From NCBI GenBank assembly GCA_028817895.1, contig JAPPOQ010000011.1:1-64000 (forward strand): a stretch of 64,000 bases of DNA, given 5' to 3'. Within the stretch, counting starts at the first letter, position 1, and each line of letters begins with the position of its first letter. This DNA is from Ahrensia sp. (GTDB lineage Bacteria; Pseudomonadota; Alphaproteobacteria; Rhizobiales; Rhizobiaceae). Positions 34,325-44,817 of the stretch are shown here, one piece after another. The notes below the pieces were generated by a model. That model searched no databases. It was given only the letters and a program-made list of their open reading frames with translations, and was not told where the DNA came from. A program made the position numbers and the translations under genes.

Positions 34325-36748
34325 CTACCCCGCGGCGGCGTTGGGCTGCCCGACAGCTGACTGAAGTCTTCTGCCAAGGCCGATGATGGTTTCGGCTTCC
34401 GCTTCGGACAGCCAAGTCAGCAGGTCATCCATCTCCATCGGCTTGGCGAAGTGAAAACCCTGCAAAGCGTCTGCGCCCATGCGGGTTGCGAATTCGGCAT
34501 GCTGAGCCGTTTCTATGCCTTCAGCGATGGTATGGCATCCAAGGTCCCGCGCCATTGACAACGTGGAGGCCAGGATCGTTCTGGTCCGCGGATTTTTGCG
34601 AGCGCCCTCAACAATCGAACGATCGATCTTGAGCGTCTGCACGGATAGCTCGGCCAGGCGCGCAATATTGGAGAAACCGCGTCCGAAATCGTCGATCGAC
34701 AGCTGGAAACCGCGATCTTTCAGATCTTCCAGCACGGATTCGGCATGGGCGGCCGACTGAAACAGCGCATCTTCGGTGACTTCGATCTCGATCTTTTCGT
34801 TGGGCACACCCGCGCGCAAGGCGCTCTCGTCCAGCATGGTCGTGAAGCCGGGCGAGAGGAAATGACGAGACCCGATATTGATGGCGAGTTGAATATTGTG
34901 CCCCTGCTCGCGCAATCGCGCCAGATCATTGAAGGCCTGGTGGGCGACCCATTCGCCAAGCTTCACGATGATTGAGGAATTGACGATGGCTGGCAGCCAT
35001 GTGCTTGGCGGCTGAAGTCCGCGCTCGGGATGTTGCCAGCGGGTCAACGCCTCAATGCCGACCACCTTGCGCGAACGTGAGCAGACCTGCGGCTGGTAAT
35101 GCAACCGCAACTCGCCATTCTCAATGGCCTGCGCGAACTCATAGCGAATCTCACCCGCGGTTCGAATGCCATGTGTGGAGTTGAACAGCACCTCGCAACC
35201 GCGTCCGGCATTCTTGGCATTGTACATGGCCATATCGGCGCGCTTGAGAATGGCTTCGCAATCATCGTCATCGATGGGGAAGCGTGCGCCACCGATACTG
35301 GCGCTGACATTGGCTGCGCGATTGTCTTCCAGTGCAGCGTTCTCGATCACATTGGCGATGTCCTTCATGAGGCGGGAGACTTCGTCGGATGTCTCAACTC
35401 CGACAACCACAATGGCAAACTCGTCTCCACCCAGACGTGCCGCGAAGGTTTCGCGCGTCATGCCGGCCGGCGCCTCCACGACCCAGCGCTGCAAGGCGTG
35501 CTCTATTGCATTGGCCACGGCGACGAGCAATTGATCACCGGCGGCATGCCCGAGCACGTCATTGATCTGTTTGAAATGGTCGAGATCGAGATAGAGGAGC
35601 GCACCGCCCTTCTGCTCCGCCCTACATTTGTCCAGTGCCGTCTGGAAATAGGTGTTGAAGCTGTCGCGATTGGCAAGCCCTGTGACGAAGTCCAGAAAGG
35701 CCAGCCTTTCGATCTCGCGCTGGGATTCGGTCACACGGCGCACGAGGAGGTTGTAGTTGCGGTGAACCAGCGCCAGTTCCGACACGAGGAGCATGTCCTT
35801 GGGAAGTCTGGCTTGCGAAAGGGTCTTGCGGTTCGCATCCTCGCGAAACTTGTGGCTCATGATCTCCAGCGGCTTTGCAAAAAACCGCGTCATGACGAAC
35901 ACGCTGAGCAGCGCCAGTACGATGCCGAAAATCAGCGCGAACGACGATCCTCTTTGGGCCACCGCTGCGCGATGCTGAATGGCCGAGATCGGTTCATGAA
36001 CCAGAATTCGCCATTTGCTGCGGGGAACCACGGCAGAGGCGGCAATGACCTCCTGGCCGGCGATCTTGCCCTGTATGGTCATTGTCGTTCGGGCCGTTAG
36101 GGTCGCGCCGCCGAATTCCGGGGACAAGGAGAATGGCTGGCGAGAGGAGTGGCGGCCACCCATGCGGGTGATCACGTTGTTGCGATGGTCGAGAATGATC
36201 GCTTCGGCGAGACTATCGCTTGCCGTTGAGTTCGCGAGCGATTCGAAGATATAGGTGTCGATCTCTGCAACGGTGAACTGACTGCCGTGGCGTTGCATGG
36301 CATAGAGCACCGGACGATCGGCATCACGTTGATATATTGCAGAAAAAGCCGTGTCGCCCTGGAATGCAGAACCGCGCAACTCGCTTGTCAGATTGCGATC
36401 GGTTTGCAGGTTTCCATGGGCATCAGGTCGCGAATGCCGCGCCAGCATTTCACCGGTTTGAAAATCAAACGTGGCCAGTTGCAGCACGTTGAGGTGCACC
36501 ATGGATTTGGTCAGCAAGGTGCGGCTTTGCGGTGATGTGATGTCGGAGGCCGCGGTATCGAGCAGGATCGACAGGTCACGCTTGTAGCGCCGCAACTGAA
36601 ATCTCATGCTTTGGGCGAGAGAGGTCGCGCGGTCGGCTGCGGCCGTCAGCTCATATTGCAGTGCGCTGCTTTGCGCCATGTAGCCCATAAAAGCCGACGG
36701 CAAAAAGGACAGCAAAATCACCGCCAGGAGAATAGCCCTGATTTTCAA
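34325..36748 (-). CDS. Membrane-bound GGDEF-EAL protein (cyclic-di-GMP turnover)
   Basis: Protein of 807 aa. It has an N-terminal membrane helix, a periplasmic sensor of about 240 residues (Cache-like), a second helix near residue 280, then GGDEF and EAL domains. The GGDEF motif is intact (RLGGDEFAIVV, about residue 440), but no RxxD inhibitory site stands five residues upstream. EAL residues are present: GIEALTRW, NIGSRHF, EVTEDALF, SIDDFGRGFSN, TLKIDRS and TIAEGIET. Both synthesis and breakdown of c-di-GMP are thus possible. TTG start with a GGGGCGG site. It stands alone between the transporter and tamBA. Confidence 0.92.
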   Translation of the reverse strand: MKIRAILLAVILLSFLPSAFMGYMAQSSALQYELTAAADRATSLAQSMRFQLRRYKRDLSILLDTAASDITSPQSRTLLTKSMVHLNVLQLATFDFQTGEMLARHSRPDAHGNLQTDRNLTSELRGSAFQGDTAFSAIYQRDADRPVLYAMQRHGSQFTVAEIDTYIFESLANSTASDSLAEAIILDHRNNVITRMGGRHSSRQPFSLSPEFGGATLTARTTMTIQGKIAGQEVIAASAVVPRSKWRILVHEPISAIQHRAAVAQRGSSFALIFGIVLALLSVFVMTRFFAKPLEIMSHKFREDANRKTLSQARLPKDMLLVSELALVHRNYNLLVRRVTESQREIERLAFLDFVTGLANRDSFNTYFQTALDKCRAEQKGGALLYLDLDHFKQINDVLGHAAGDQLLVAVANAIEHALQRWVVEAPAGMTRETFAARLGGDEFAIVVVGVETSDEVSRLMKDIANVIENAALEDNRAANVSASIGGARFPIDDDDCEAILKRADMAMYNAKNAGRGCEVLFNSTHGIRTAGEIRYEFAQAIENGELRLHYQPQVCSRSRKVVGIEALTRWQHPERGLQPPSTWLPAIVNSSIIVKLGEWVAHQAFNDLARLREQGHNIQLAINIGSRHFLSPGFTTMLDESALRAGVPNEKIEIEVTEDALFQSAAHAESVLEDLKDRGFQLSIDDFGRGFSNIARLAELSVQTLKIDRSIVEGARKNPRTRTILASTLSMARDLGCHTIAEGIETAQHAEFATRMGADALQGFHFAKPMEMDDLLTWLSEAEAETIIGLGRRLQSAVGQPNAAAG

Positions 36749-36847
36749 CTGCCGCCCCGAACCTTCGCTTCACAGTCGCCGCATGCTGACAGCTATGGCT
36801 TTACCTCCCGTTAACAGCGTCGCCTTTGCACGCTGTGTGTGCGCAGA

Positions 36848-36868
36848 ACTGTTCTTCGGCAGAACAGT
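36848..36868 (-). terminator. Stem-loop downstream of tamB
   Basis: ACTGTTCT and AGAACAGT form a perfect 8-bp stem with a 5-base loop, 12 bases beyond the tamB stop on the minus strand. No T-run follows, so it may protect the 3' end or end transcription weakly. Confidence 0.45.
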
Positions 36869-36879
36869 GTCTCAAAGCC

Positions 36880-39800
36880 TCAATAGTCGCGTTCCAGAAA
36901 GATGCCGAGGCTGCTTTCGCCATCGGTTCCAACCGCGCCGCGTGCCGTTATGGTGTCTGTGATGTCGAGATTGATGGTGGCCTTGGTTTCGGCACCGGTC
37001 TGAACGCCCAGATAGACATCGTCCGTGAGGTATTTTCCGGCCTGCACCGCTGCATTGCCATCGCTGTCGGTGGTGACATCAAGGTCATCAAGCCCTGTGC
37101 CAGAGCGGATTTGGTCGACCAGGCCGGGGCTGTTGCCGCCTGTTAATTCTGCCGCGATGGAGGCGAGACGGGCGATTTGAACCGGCGACAATTCACCGAC
37201 GCTGCGCCCGAATATGACCTGCGCCAGAACTTCGTCCTGAGGCAGTTCCGGCTCCGAACTGAACGAAACGTCGAGATCAGAGGCGCGGCCTTCAATCGTG
37301 ATGATGGCCTCAACCGTATCGGAGCGCGTTCGGGCGACGAAGCTCAGCAGCGGATCAAGATCGCCGGTTAGCGTGATCTTGCCCTCGTCAAGATCGATGC
37401 GTTGCCCCACGATGGAGATGCGGCCGCGCCGCAATTCAAACTGACCCACCGGAACAACCGTGGTTACCGGTCCTGTCACCCGCACCCGACCGCCGAGTTC
37501 TGCATCGAGGCCTCGACCGCGTACAAAAATCTGATTTGGCGCGTTGACTGTCACATCGAGCCGCAGAACCGAGGGACGCGACGTTGGGCTGCCCTTTGGG
37601 GTCACGCGTTCGATGCGTTGCAAGGTCTGGACCGTCTTTTGAGAGGGGCGCACATGGCGCACCTCCAGCAATTGCGACGACCCGGCAAGCGATTCCGGCA
37701 CGGCGATTTCCGTCTTGGCCAGATCGACCTGTCCGGAGAGGAGTGGATCGCGCGTCAACTGCCCCGAGATACGCAGTTGGCCATTGGCTCGGGTCAGAAA
37801 GGTCTCGCCATCGGTATATTGGGCGCCCTGCAGGCGGATCGCGATATCGGCTGTCAATCCCGCATCAAGCAGGATTGACCCTGCGGCTTCCACCGACCCA
37901 CCCGACGACAGATCACCGCGCGCCGTACGAAGATCAATCCGGTCGCCATTGAGTCCGGCAAGGACACCGATATTCGTCAATCGCAAATTGGAGAGCGGGT
38001 CGAGCACCGTGCCATCATTCACCGAAACGAGCCCGCTCAGCCGTGGATCAGACAAAGAACCGATCGCGGATATGTCGAAACGCGCAGTGCCCGAAAGCTG
38101 CGTTCCTCGACTGGCAAGAAGCGGCTCCGCAATGGCCAAGGGAGCGGATCCGTTTGCACTCACCGAAAGCCCGGCGCCTTCAAGCGGCACCCGACCAGAG
38201 GCTGTTACAGCGATACCCTGACCGTTTGAAGTGCTCAGGCTCGTCAGGTTCACAATATTGTCTGCAAACCGCCCATTCGCAGAAAGGCTCAAGGGCGCTA
38301 TGCCCTGTGCAGCCAGTGGTGCAGCAGACAAACCGCTGCCGTCGAGACCAAATTCCGCCGTGGGCGATGAAGACGAGCCGCCAACCAGGATGCGTCCCGA
38401 CAGTGTTCCGGCAGCCCGAAGCTCAGGCCGAACACTGTTGGCGATGGCCAGCGGCAAGGCGTCCAGCAGCACAGTGAGGTTGAGCCGTTCACCGGCGCGC
38501 CCCTCCAGCACCACCGAGCCGCCGCCCACATTCAAAACCGTGCGCTGAACATCAACCGTGCCATCAACAAGGGTGATGCGCGTTGGCTGCTGCAACAGTG
38601 CATTGGTGATGTTGGAGTTTACCGAAAGACTGTCGAGATCGACGCTCGTGCGCCCATCCTGTTGCAGGGCGGATCCGGCAAGCTGAAGACGGGTCGCATG
38701 CTCGCGCAACGCCGCTTCCAGGTCGAAACGCGTGCTTTGCCCCTGAGTGACCGCATTGCCATTCAATCGCGTGACGGTGACACCTCCAGCGGCAATCTCG
38801 GTTGCGCGAATGGTGGCGTCGATTCGTGGATTGCCGAACAGATCATCAAAATCAGCTTCAATGTCCGCAGTGCCGATGCGGTTGTTCTGGTACCGTAAGC
38901 CGCTTGCCGTGATGTCGGCGCGCCCGGACTGGCTCTGCCAGTCTCTGGCTTCCAGTTTAACTGTCCCGCGGATCGAGCCTGACGCGTCGAGCGCGGCCAA
39001 TGCTGCTGCAGAGGCGATGTCTCGGCTGGATATGGCCAGATTGGCATTGATCAAGCCGTTTTCGAAGCGCCTTGCATCGCCCGTCAATCGTGTCGAGCCA
39101 ACTGAGGCGGTGAGGCCTTCAATGCTCTGTTGCGCAGCCGAAGCTGCGATAGTGCCATCAAGCGCAATCGTCTCGCCATCGATATCGCCGCTGGCATCGA
39201 GCGTGCCATTGACGGATTCGAGATCGCTGTTTCCAACGAAAGACAGTCGCAGGCCGGACACGTTGCGCCCCGACAGGCGCCCCTGCGCCATGGTCACGAC
39301 CGTTTCTATGGCAAATGGCTTGGCCGGACCCTTGACGGATGCGGTGACGGAAGCTGCGCCCGAATTGGCCGGCAAAATGAGGCCGATATCGGCCAGACGG
39401 GCGCGAGCATCCAGATCGGCGCTTTCACTGTTGAAGCCGCCCGTCAACAGCGCATCGAGCTGTTGGTTGGCAAGGCTCAGTTCCTTGAAGCGAAGCCCAT
39501 CCGCGGAACGCGCGACGCCGCCCGCCAGAAATGTTTCTCCGGTCAGAAGCGGATCGACTTGCGCCTCACCAATGCGCAGATTTCGGGTGGTCCCGTTGAC
39601 GGCCAGATCAAAGGCGCCGCTCAAAAATGCGATGGTGCCGTCGAGCGTGAGCTTCGCCGCCCCCGCCAATTCCGGCCTTTGGGCGATGCTGGCAAAGGCG
39701 GCGAGTCGGCTGATGTCCAGTTCCGCCTTGCCGTCGAAGTCTGAAAGTGTCACGGCACCCAGCGCATTTACCGAAAGCGTTTGTCCGGTGATGGACGCTT

Positions 39801-41160
39801 CCTGAATGCGGACGGCTTCACCGGCCTTCCAGTCACCTCGGGCGCGCAGACCAAACCGTTCGCCAAGCGCTTGCGCCAAGGCAGCATCTGATGTCTGCAA
39901 CTCTCTGACATCGCCATCCATGGTGAAGGTCATTGCGCGCTGTGCAGGCAGTTGCGGGTTGGTGATCGTGCCATTGGCCGTAATGTCGACCGCCCCGACG
40001 CCGATATCGGCGGTGCGGATATCACCTGCCATGATTTGTGCGTTGAAAGCGCCGGACCGTTCGGCATCATAGGTTAGGGCGAGCCGAGCGGACGCCAGCG
40101 ACGTGTCGCCGCCCGGCAGGGCAATGCGCTCGTTCTCGGTGGGCATCAGCCTAAAATCGAGATTGAGCGTGTTGAGGAACCCATCCGACAGTGTTGCGCC
40201 ATTGGCGGTAAGTTGCGTTGCGCCAGAATCAACCAGCACCCGGTCGAAAATGATCCGCCCATCGGGCTGGAAGGCGAGATCGGCATCGATGCGGCTTTCA
40301 TCACCGAAGAAGGCACGATTGTCTGGCGGCAGGATGTCAGCGAGTGGGCCGTTCAGCCGGGCTCTGGCTTGCAGGACACCATCGACCCGATCCAGATCGA
40401 GGCGTCCGTCGACGATGCGTTTCTCGTTAACATCAAAGGCCAACACCGTTTCAAGATCATCCACCGGTCCGTTGCCTTCGACACTCAGAACAACGGAGGG
40501 CTGGCCCTCAAGACCGAGCAGGCCCGCAATCACACCGCCCTGCGGTTCAGCCAGGCGCACATTCATGGCGAGTTCCGCCGGATCGCCGCCAAAAGTTGCC
40601 TTCGCAGTCAAGCTGCCAGGATTGTCCAACCGCTCAATGTCCAGATCGAGATCGAGCGTGCCGCTCGCCAGCGACACGTTTCCCTTCACCGATAGACGGG
40701 CCGCGGTTCCGAACACGGTCTCGCCAATATCGACTTCCGCAATGTCCAATTCGCGCAGGACGATGGAGACGGGCAGATCGGGTAGAGCAAAGCTTGTCGC
40801 TTCCGGGGATGGTGCCTGCTCAACGGGAACAGCGTTGCGCGGATAGTCGATCCTGGCTGCGGTCAGGCTGTCAATGCTCAACCGGCCCGTCAGAAGCGCC
40901 GCTCGGCTCCATACCAGCTTGGGTTCAACGATCCGAAGCCAGACGCCTTGTTCGTCGGCGATGGTGATCGAATCCAGTTCGACATTAGAGGACAGCGTGC
41001 CGCGAAGGCCGTTCAGGCTGATGCGCCGGTCGGGTGTTGAAAGCTGGTCCTCGACAAAGGTGATCAGGCTCGACTTCTCTTCCGTATCGGACTGAGCGAA
41101 AGCGGCCGCTGCAAAGAACGCGGCTAGGGTCAGCCAGAAAAGGGTGATGAGCGGTCGCAT
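36880..41160 (-). CDS. tamB: Translocation and assembly module protein TamB
   Basis: Large inner-membrane-anchored periplasmic protein (1426 aa) of the AsmA/TamB family, now viewed as a bridge for lipids or outer membrane proteins between the two membranes. An N-terminal signal anchor (ITLFWLTLAAFFAAAAFAQS) is followed by a long beta-rich body with repeated L-D/G patterns. The C-terminal DUF490/TamB domain is visible in ISIVGQRIDLDEGKITLTGDLDP, LPQDEVLAQVIFGRSVGELSPVQ and GLDDLDVTTDSDG. The start codon shares one base with the tamA stop (TGATG), so translation is coupled. Confidence 0.94.
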   Translation of the reverse strand: MRPLITLFWLTLAAFFAAAAFAQSDTEEKSSLITFVEDQLSTPDRRISLNGLRGTLSSNVELDSITIADEQGVWLRIVEPKLVWSRAALLTGRLSIDSLTAARIDYPRNAVPVEQAPSPEATSFALPDLPVSIVLRELDIAEVDIGETVFGTAARLSVKGNVSLASGTLDLDLDIERLDNPGSLTAKATFGGDPAELAMNVRLAEPQGGVIAGLLGLEGQPSVVLSVEGNGPVDDLETVLAFDVNEKRIVDGRLDLDRVDGVLQARARLNGPLADILPPDNRAFFGDESRIDADLAFQPDGRIIFDRVLVDSGATQLTANGATLSDGFLNTLNLDFRLMPTENERIALPGGDTSLASARLALTYDAERSGAFNAQIMAGDIRTADIGVGAVDITANGTITNPQLPAQRAMTFTMDGDVRELQTSDAALAQALGERFGLRARGDWKAGEAVRIQEASITGQTLSVNALGAVTLSDFDGKAELDISRLAAFASIAQRPELAGAAKLTLDGTIAFLSGAFDLAVNGTTRNLRIGEAQVDPLLTGETFLAGGVARSADGLRFKELSLANQQLDALLTGGFNSESADLDARARLADIGLILPANSGAASVTASVKGPAKPFAIETVVTMAQGRLSGRNVSGLRLSFVGNSDLESVNGTLDASGDIDGETIALDGTIAASAAQQSIEGLTASVGSTRLTGDARRFENGLINANLAISSRDIASAAALAALDASGSIRGTVKLEARDWQSQSGRADITASGLRYQNNRIGTADIEADFDDLFGNPRIDATIRATEIAAGGVTVTRLNGNAVTQGQSTRFDLEAALREHATRLQLAGSALQQDGRTSVDLDSLSVNSNITNALLQQPTRITLVDGTVDVQRTVLNVGGGSVVLEGRAGERLNLTVLLDALPLAIANSVRPELRAAGTLSGRILVGGSSSSPTAEFGLDGSGLSAAPLAAQGIAPLSLSANGRFADNIVNLTSLSTSNGQGIAVTASGRVPLEGAGLSVSANGSAPLAIAEPLLASRGTQLSGTARFDISAIGSLSDPRLSGLVSVNDGTVLDPLSNLRLTNIGVLAGLNGDRIDLRTARGDLSSGGSVEAAGSILLDAGLTADIAIRLQGAQYTDGETFLTRANGQLRISGQLTRDPLLSGQVDLAKTEIAVPESLAGSSQLLEVRHVRPSQKTVQTLQRIERVTPKGSPTSRPSVLRLDVTVNAPNQIFVRGRGLDAELGGRVRVTGPVTTVVPVGQFELRRGRISIVGQRIDLDEGKITLTGDLDPLLSFVARTRSDTVEAIITIEGRASDLDVSFSSEPELPQDEVLAQVIFGRSVGELSPVQIARLASIAAELTGGNSPGLVDQIRSGTGLDDLDVTTDSDGNAAVQAGKYLTDDVYLGVQTGAETKATINLDITDTITARGAVGTDGESSLGIFLERDY

Positions 41161-43082
41161 CAGAAAGCCTGTCCGATCCCGGCATAGATGGCGAAGGAAG
41201 GGTCGTCACTGTCCGGGTTGAGCGGCACGGCAACGTCAAGCCGGATCGCGCCCAGACCCGTATAGTATCGCAAGCCCACACCCACGCCAACTTTCAGATC
41301 ACCGGAAAAGGCATCGAAGCTGCTCTCGCCAACCGTGCCTGCATCGACAAATGCGACGGCCCCGAAGACATCACCAAAGCGCTGACGCAACTCCAGCGAC
41401 CCTTCAAGCAGGGACCGTCCGCCGGTCACGTCCCCGTTTGGCTGGCGCAGGCCGATATTGTTGAAGCCATAGCCGCGCACCGAACCGCCGCCGCCTGTGG
41501 TGAACAAAATGTCTGGCGGAGTCTCTTCAATGCTGGCTCCGATCAGCGAACCCGCCCTGGCGCGTGCTGCGAGAACCGTGCGGCCTTTCTTGTCGAAACT
41601 GTAATAGGTGCGCCCTTCCAGATCGAAGCGCGAGGCGAAATTGCCGAACCGCGCTTCATAATAGGGTCGGGCGCGAAACTCGGTGTAGACACCCTTTGTG
41701 GGTTCAAGCTTGTCATCGCGCCCGTCAAACAGGATGGAACCGTTGAAGCCGGAATAGAAGAATTCGCGTTTTCCAAAGGCATCGTCGAACTTACCAAAGC
41801 GGGTGAACACACCGGCCGTAGCTGTGACTTGTTTCGAGTAATAGTAGTTGAAGTCGAGCGAAGCGCCGACCGCGACTTCCTCGAAAGTCTGATTGAATTC
41901 GCGTTTGCCGAACACGTTGAAAACGAGATCAACATCAGGGTCGAACACGCCCGGCTTGGTGAAGGTCGCGCCGAGTTTGTAGTCCAGCTCATCCGGCGAG
42001 AGCGAATTGGAGGCGCCAATGCCGCCAAACTCTGCCTCCAGCCGAAGTCTTTCCGCCTCGCCGAAAAGGTTGCGATGCATCCAGAAGGCCTCGATGCCCG
42101 CCCCGTCTATGGACGAGAAGGTTGCGCCGACGCCGATGCGGCGCAGTTTCTTTTCCTGCACCAGCACGTTGAGTGGCAACAGCCCGTTGGATGAAACCTC
42201 TTCGGCTTCATCGATCCTGCGCAGCGCAAACACGCCAAGCCGGTCAAGGCGTTCACGTGCCCGCTCCAGTTCATCGGGGTCGAATTCCTCGCCCGGTTTC
42301 AGCCCGGTCATATAGGCAACGAACTGCGCATCCATATGCTCCGTGCCTTCAACGCTCACCGTGCTGAAAACGGCATGCGGGCCCGGGTCCATGCGCAAGG
42401 TGACGTTGAGTTGCTGTTCGGGATGCACGGCTGTTGCCGTGCGCTGCGCCACCTTTGCTTTGGGATGCCCGAGTTGGCGCCAGGCGCGGATCGACAATTG
42501 TTCGGCCAAACGCACGCGACCGGCCAGAGCCGGTTCTCCGGGAGCCAGCCCCTCCTGCGAAGGCAGGGGCACGACATCGTCGTAATCCACATCGACCGGT
42601 GCCTGATTCAAAATATCGACCGTGCCGAACCGATAGAGGTCACCCGTATCGACTGCGATGCGCACCGATGTGTCATCGGTGATTTCCGCCCCCGGCGCGA
42701 TGTCGGCAGCCTCACGCCCGTTCAGCGTGATGGAGATCGAGCCATTGTAGTGACCGGCATTGTAGAGTGCTGCGAGAATGCGCCGATAGTCGCCTCGCGC
42801 CCGCGACACCAGACCGGCTGAACCAGCCACAGCTCGGTCCTTGCCCAGCCAGAGCGCGGAGGCCGTTGAAACCGCTTCTTCCAGTTCTTGCGCGTTGGCA
42901 CCGTCCACAACAAGCTCGACCGTGTAACGGCGCGGGTCGATGATGGCGATGCCGTCTTCGTTCTGGTCCTCGCAATTGCCGGAAAAGCAGACGCCAAACA
43001 ACTCAAATGCCTGCGCGCGCTCCGCGTCGGCCAGGGGCAATGCGAGGCATGCGAACGCCAACAGCAACTTGACGGCCAGCAT
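41160..43082 (-). CDS. tamA: Translocation and assembly module protein TamA
   Basis: Outer-membrane Omp85/BamA-superfamily protein (640 aa). A signal peptide (MLAVKLLLAFACLALPLADA) leads to three POTRA domains, followed by a 16-strand barrel. Barrel marks include LRRIGVGATFSSIDGAGIEAFWMHRNLFG, PPDILFTTGGGGSVRGYGFNNIG (the lid-lock RGY motif) and the terminal Phe of YAGIGQAF. ATG 43082 was chosen over a TTG at 43103, since the signal peptide begins at once. It is the partner of TamB, encoded next. The upstream 230 bases to the ATP-grasp gene are a divergent promoter region. Confidence 0.94.
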   Translation of the reverse strand: MLAVKLLLAFACLALPLADAERAQAFELFGVCFSGNCEDQNEDGIAIIDPRRYTVELVVDGANAQELEEAVSTASALWLGKDRAVAGSAGLVSRARGDYRRILAALYNAGHYNGSISITLNGREAADIAPGAEITDDTSVRIAVDTGDLYRFGTVDILNQAPVDVDYDDVVPLPSQEGLAPGEPALAGRVRLAEQLSIRAWRQLGHPKAKVAQRTATAVHPEQQLNVTLRMDPGPHAVFSTVSVEGTEHMDAQFVAYMTGLKPGEEFDPDELERARERLDRLGVFALRRIDEAEEVSSNGLLPLNVLVQEKKLRRIGVGATFSSIDGAGIEAFWMHRNLFGEAERLRLEAEFGGIGASNSLSPDELDYKLGATFTKPGVFDPDVDLVFNVFGKREFNQTFEEVAVGASLDFNYYYSKQVTATAGVFTRFGKFDDAFGKREFFYSGFNGSILFDGRDDKLEPTKGVYTEFRARPYYEARFGNFASRFDLEGRTYYSFDKKGRTVLAARARAGSLIGASIEETPPDILFTTGGGGSVRGYGFNNIGLRQPNGDVTGGRSLLEGSLELRQRFGDVFGAVAFVDAGTVGESSFDAFSGDLKVGVGVGLRYYTGLGAIRLDVAVPLNPDSDDPSFAIYAGIGQAF

Positions 43083-43310
43083 TGGAAATCCCGGCTTGGG
43101 CAATCAGGAACTCCTGGCTGTTCTGGGCGCGTTGAAAAGGGCGAACGACAAGCAGCCACAAAGCGTTCCGTGTCGCCTTACGACCTTGCTGCGGCCAACA
43201 CAAATCACGTTCCGGACTGGGTTGGAGATGGTAAAGAATTTCCTTGCAAAATTGCACCGAATCGTCGGCCGACCTTGCAACGTGGTTCACAAACCGTAAC
43301 CATAAAAGAT

Positions 43311-44738
43311 ATGAGCGAAAGCGCCATTCACTTCGACGAGATGCTGGATCACGAGGATGGTCGCCGCTCGCCCTATCAACGCTATGGCGCGTGGTTTGAC
43401 GAGCAACCGCTCAACCATCTGGCCAAAAAATCCGCCGATGCGGAGGTCTTTTTTCGCCGAACCGGAATCACCTTCAATGTCTATGGCCAACAACAGGCTG
43501 AAGAGCGGTTGATCCCATTCGACATTGTGCCTCGAATCATTTCGGCACATGAATGGTCCTTGCTGACAAACGGTATTGAGCAGCGCGTACGAGCCATAAA
43601 CGCCTTTCTTGAAGACATTTATCACCGACGGGAAATCCTCAAGGCGGGCCGTGTGCCCAAGCAATTGATTGCTGACAACGAGGCCTGGTTACCGCAAATG
43701 GTCGGCGTCAAACCGCCGGGAGGCGTCTACACCCATATTGTCGGGATCGATCTGGTCCGCACGGGCGAGAATGAGTTTTTCGTGCTCGAAGACAATGCCC
43801 GTACGCCCTCCGGCGTGTCTTATATGCTGGAAAACCGAGAAACCATGCTGCACATGTTTCCTGAGCTGTTTTCCAGAAACCGCGTGCGCAAGGTTTCAAA
43901 TTACCCTTCGCTCCTGCGTCGGTCCTTGCAGGCCTGCATTCCAAAGCGATGTGATGAAAAACCCGTGGTTGCGGTGCTGACACCCGGCATCCACAATTCA
44001 GCCTATTTCGAGCATTCCTTTCTGGCTGAACAGATGGGGGTCGAACTGGTGGAAGGGCACGACCTTCGTGTTACCGATGGCCGTATCGCCATGCGTACCA
44101 CGCAAGGCTATCGCCACATCGACGTTCTGTATCGCCGCATCGATGATGAGTATCTCGATCCGCTCACCTTCAACCCGGACTCTGTTCTGGGAGTGCCGGG
44201 CATCATGGATGTGTATCGTTCCGAAGGCATAACGATTGCCAATGCGCCGGGCACGGGGATTGCCGACGACAAGGCGATCTACTCCTACATGCCGGACATT
44301 GTTGAGTTCTACACAGGTGAAAAGGCGCTGTTGAAGAATGTCGAAACCTGGCGTTGTTCGGAAGCGGAGTCGCTTTCCTATGTGATGGAGCATCTCGACG
44401 AATTGGTGGTCAAGGAAGTGCATGGGTCAGGCGGCTACGGCATGCTTGTTGGGCCAGCCGCCAGCAAAAAGGAAATCGAGGCCTTCCGGGCCAAGCTGAA
44501 GGCGAAGCCGTCAAACTATATCGCGCAACCGACCTTGGCGCTGTCGACCGTTCCGATCCTGACCGAGAAGGGCCTCGCGCCGCGTCATGTCGATTTGCGA
44601 CCTTTTGTGCTTGTGTCTCCCAACGGCATTGACATCACACCGGGCGGCTTGACCCGGGTTGCCCTCCAGGAAGGCTCACTGGTTGTCAATTCAAGTCAGG
44701 GTGGCGGTACCAAGGATACTTGGGTTTTGAGGGAGTAG
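43311..44738 (+). CDS. Circularly permuted ATP-grasp protein (COG2308)
   Basis: Protein of 475 aa with the CP_ATPgrasp_1/2 architecture. Characteristic blocks are FDIVPRIISAHEWSLLTNGIEQR, RAINAFLEDIYHRREIL, GVYTHIVGIDLVRTGENEFFVLEDNARTPSGVSY, NAPGTGIADDKAIYSYMPDIV and ELVVKEVHGSGGYGMLVGP. By family, it should join a carboxyl group to an amine using ATP, probably forming a peptide-like bond; substrate unknown. ATG 43311 matches the family start. It leads a four-gene plus-strand set (alpha-E, transglutaminase, Anbu) found together in many proteobacteria. Confidence 0.93.
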   Translation: MSESAIHFDEMLDHEDGRRSPYQRYGAWFDEQPLNHLAKKSADAEVFFRRTGITFNVYGQQQAEERLIPFDIVPRIISAHEWSLLTNGIEQRVRAINAFLEDIYHRREILKAGRVPKQLIADNEAWLPQMVGVKPPGGVYTHIVGIDLVRTGENEFFVLEDNARTPSGVSYMLENRETMLHMFPELFSRNRVRKVSNYPSLLRRSLQACIPKRCDEKPVVAVLTPGIHNSAYFEHSFLAEQMGVELVEGHDLRVTDGRIAMRTTQGYRHIDVLYRRIDDEYLDPLTFNPDSVLGVPGIMDVYRSEGITIANAPGTGIADDKAIYSYMPDIVEFYTGEKALLKNVETWRCSEAESLSYVMEHLDELVVKEVHGSGGYGMLVGPAASKKEIEAFRAKLKAKPSNYIAQPTLALSTVPILTEKGLAPRHVDLRPFVLVSPNGIDITPGGLTRVALQEGSLVVNSSQGGGTKDTWVLRE

Positions 44739-44817
44739 GGGTTCCGCGGGAACAGCGCCCTCATGGGGCCTCACCGTGATCGACTGGACGACCGGTCAAA
44801 AGCGAAGGGAGCGTCGG

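Noticed and set aside
35099-36100. Plus-strand open frame (333 codons) opposite the GGDEF-EAL gene
   Set aside because: The minus strand encodes intact GGDEF and EAL motifs here; the plus frame has no family marks.
38747-39805. Plus-strand open frame (352 codons) opposite tamB
   Set aside because: Ser/Ala/Arg-rich shadow of a repetitive beta protein; no start signal or domain.
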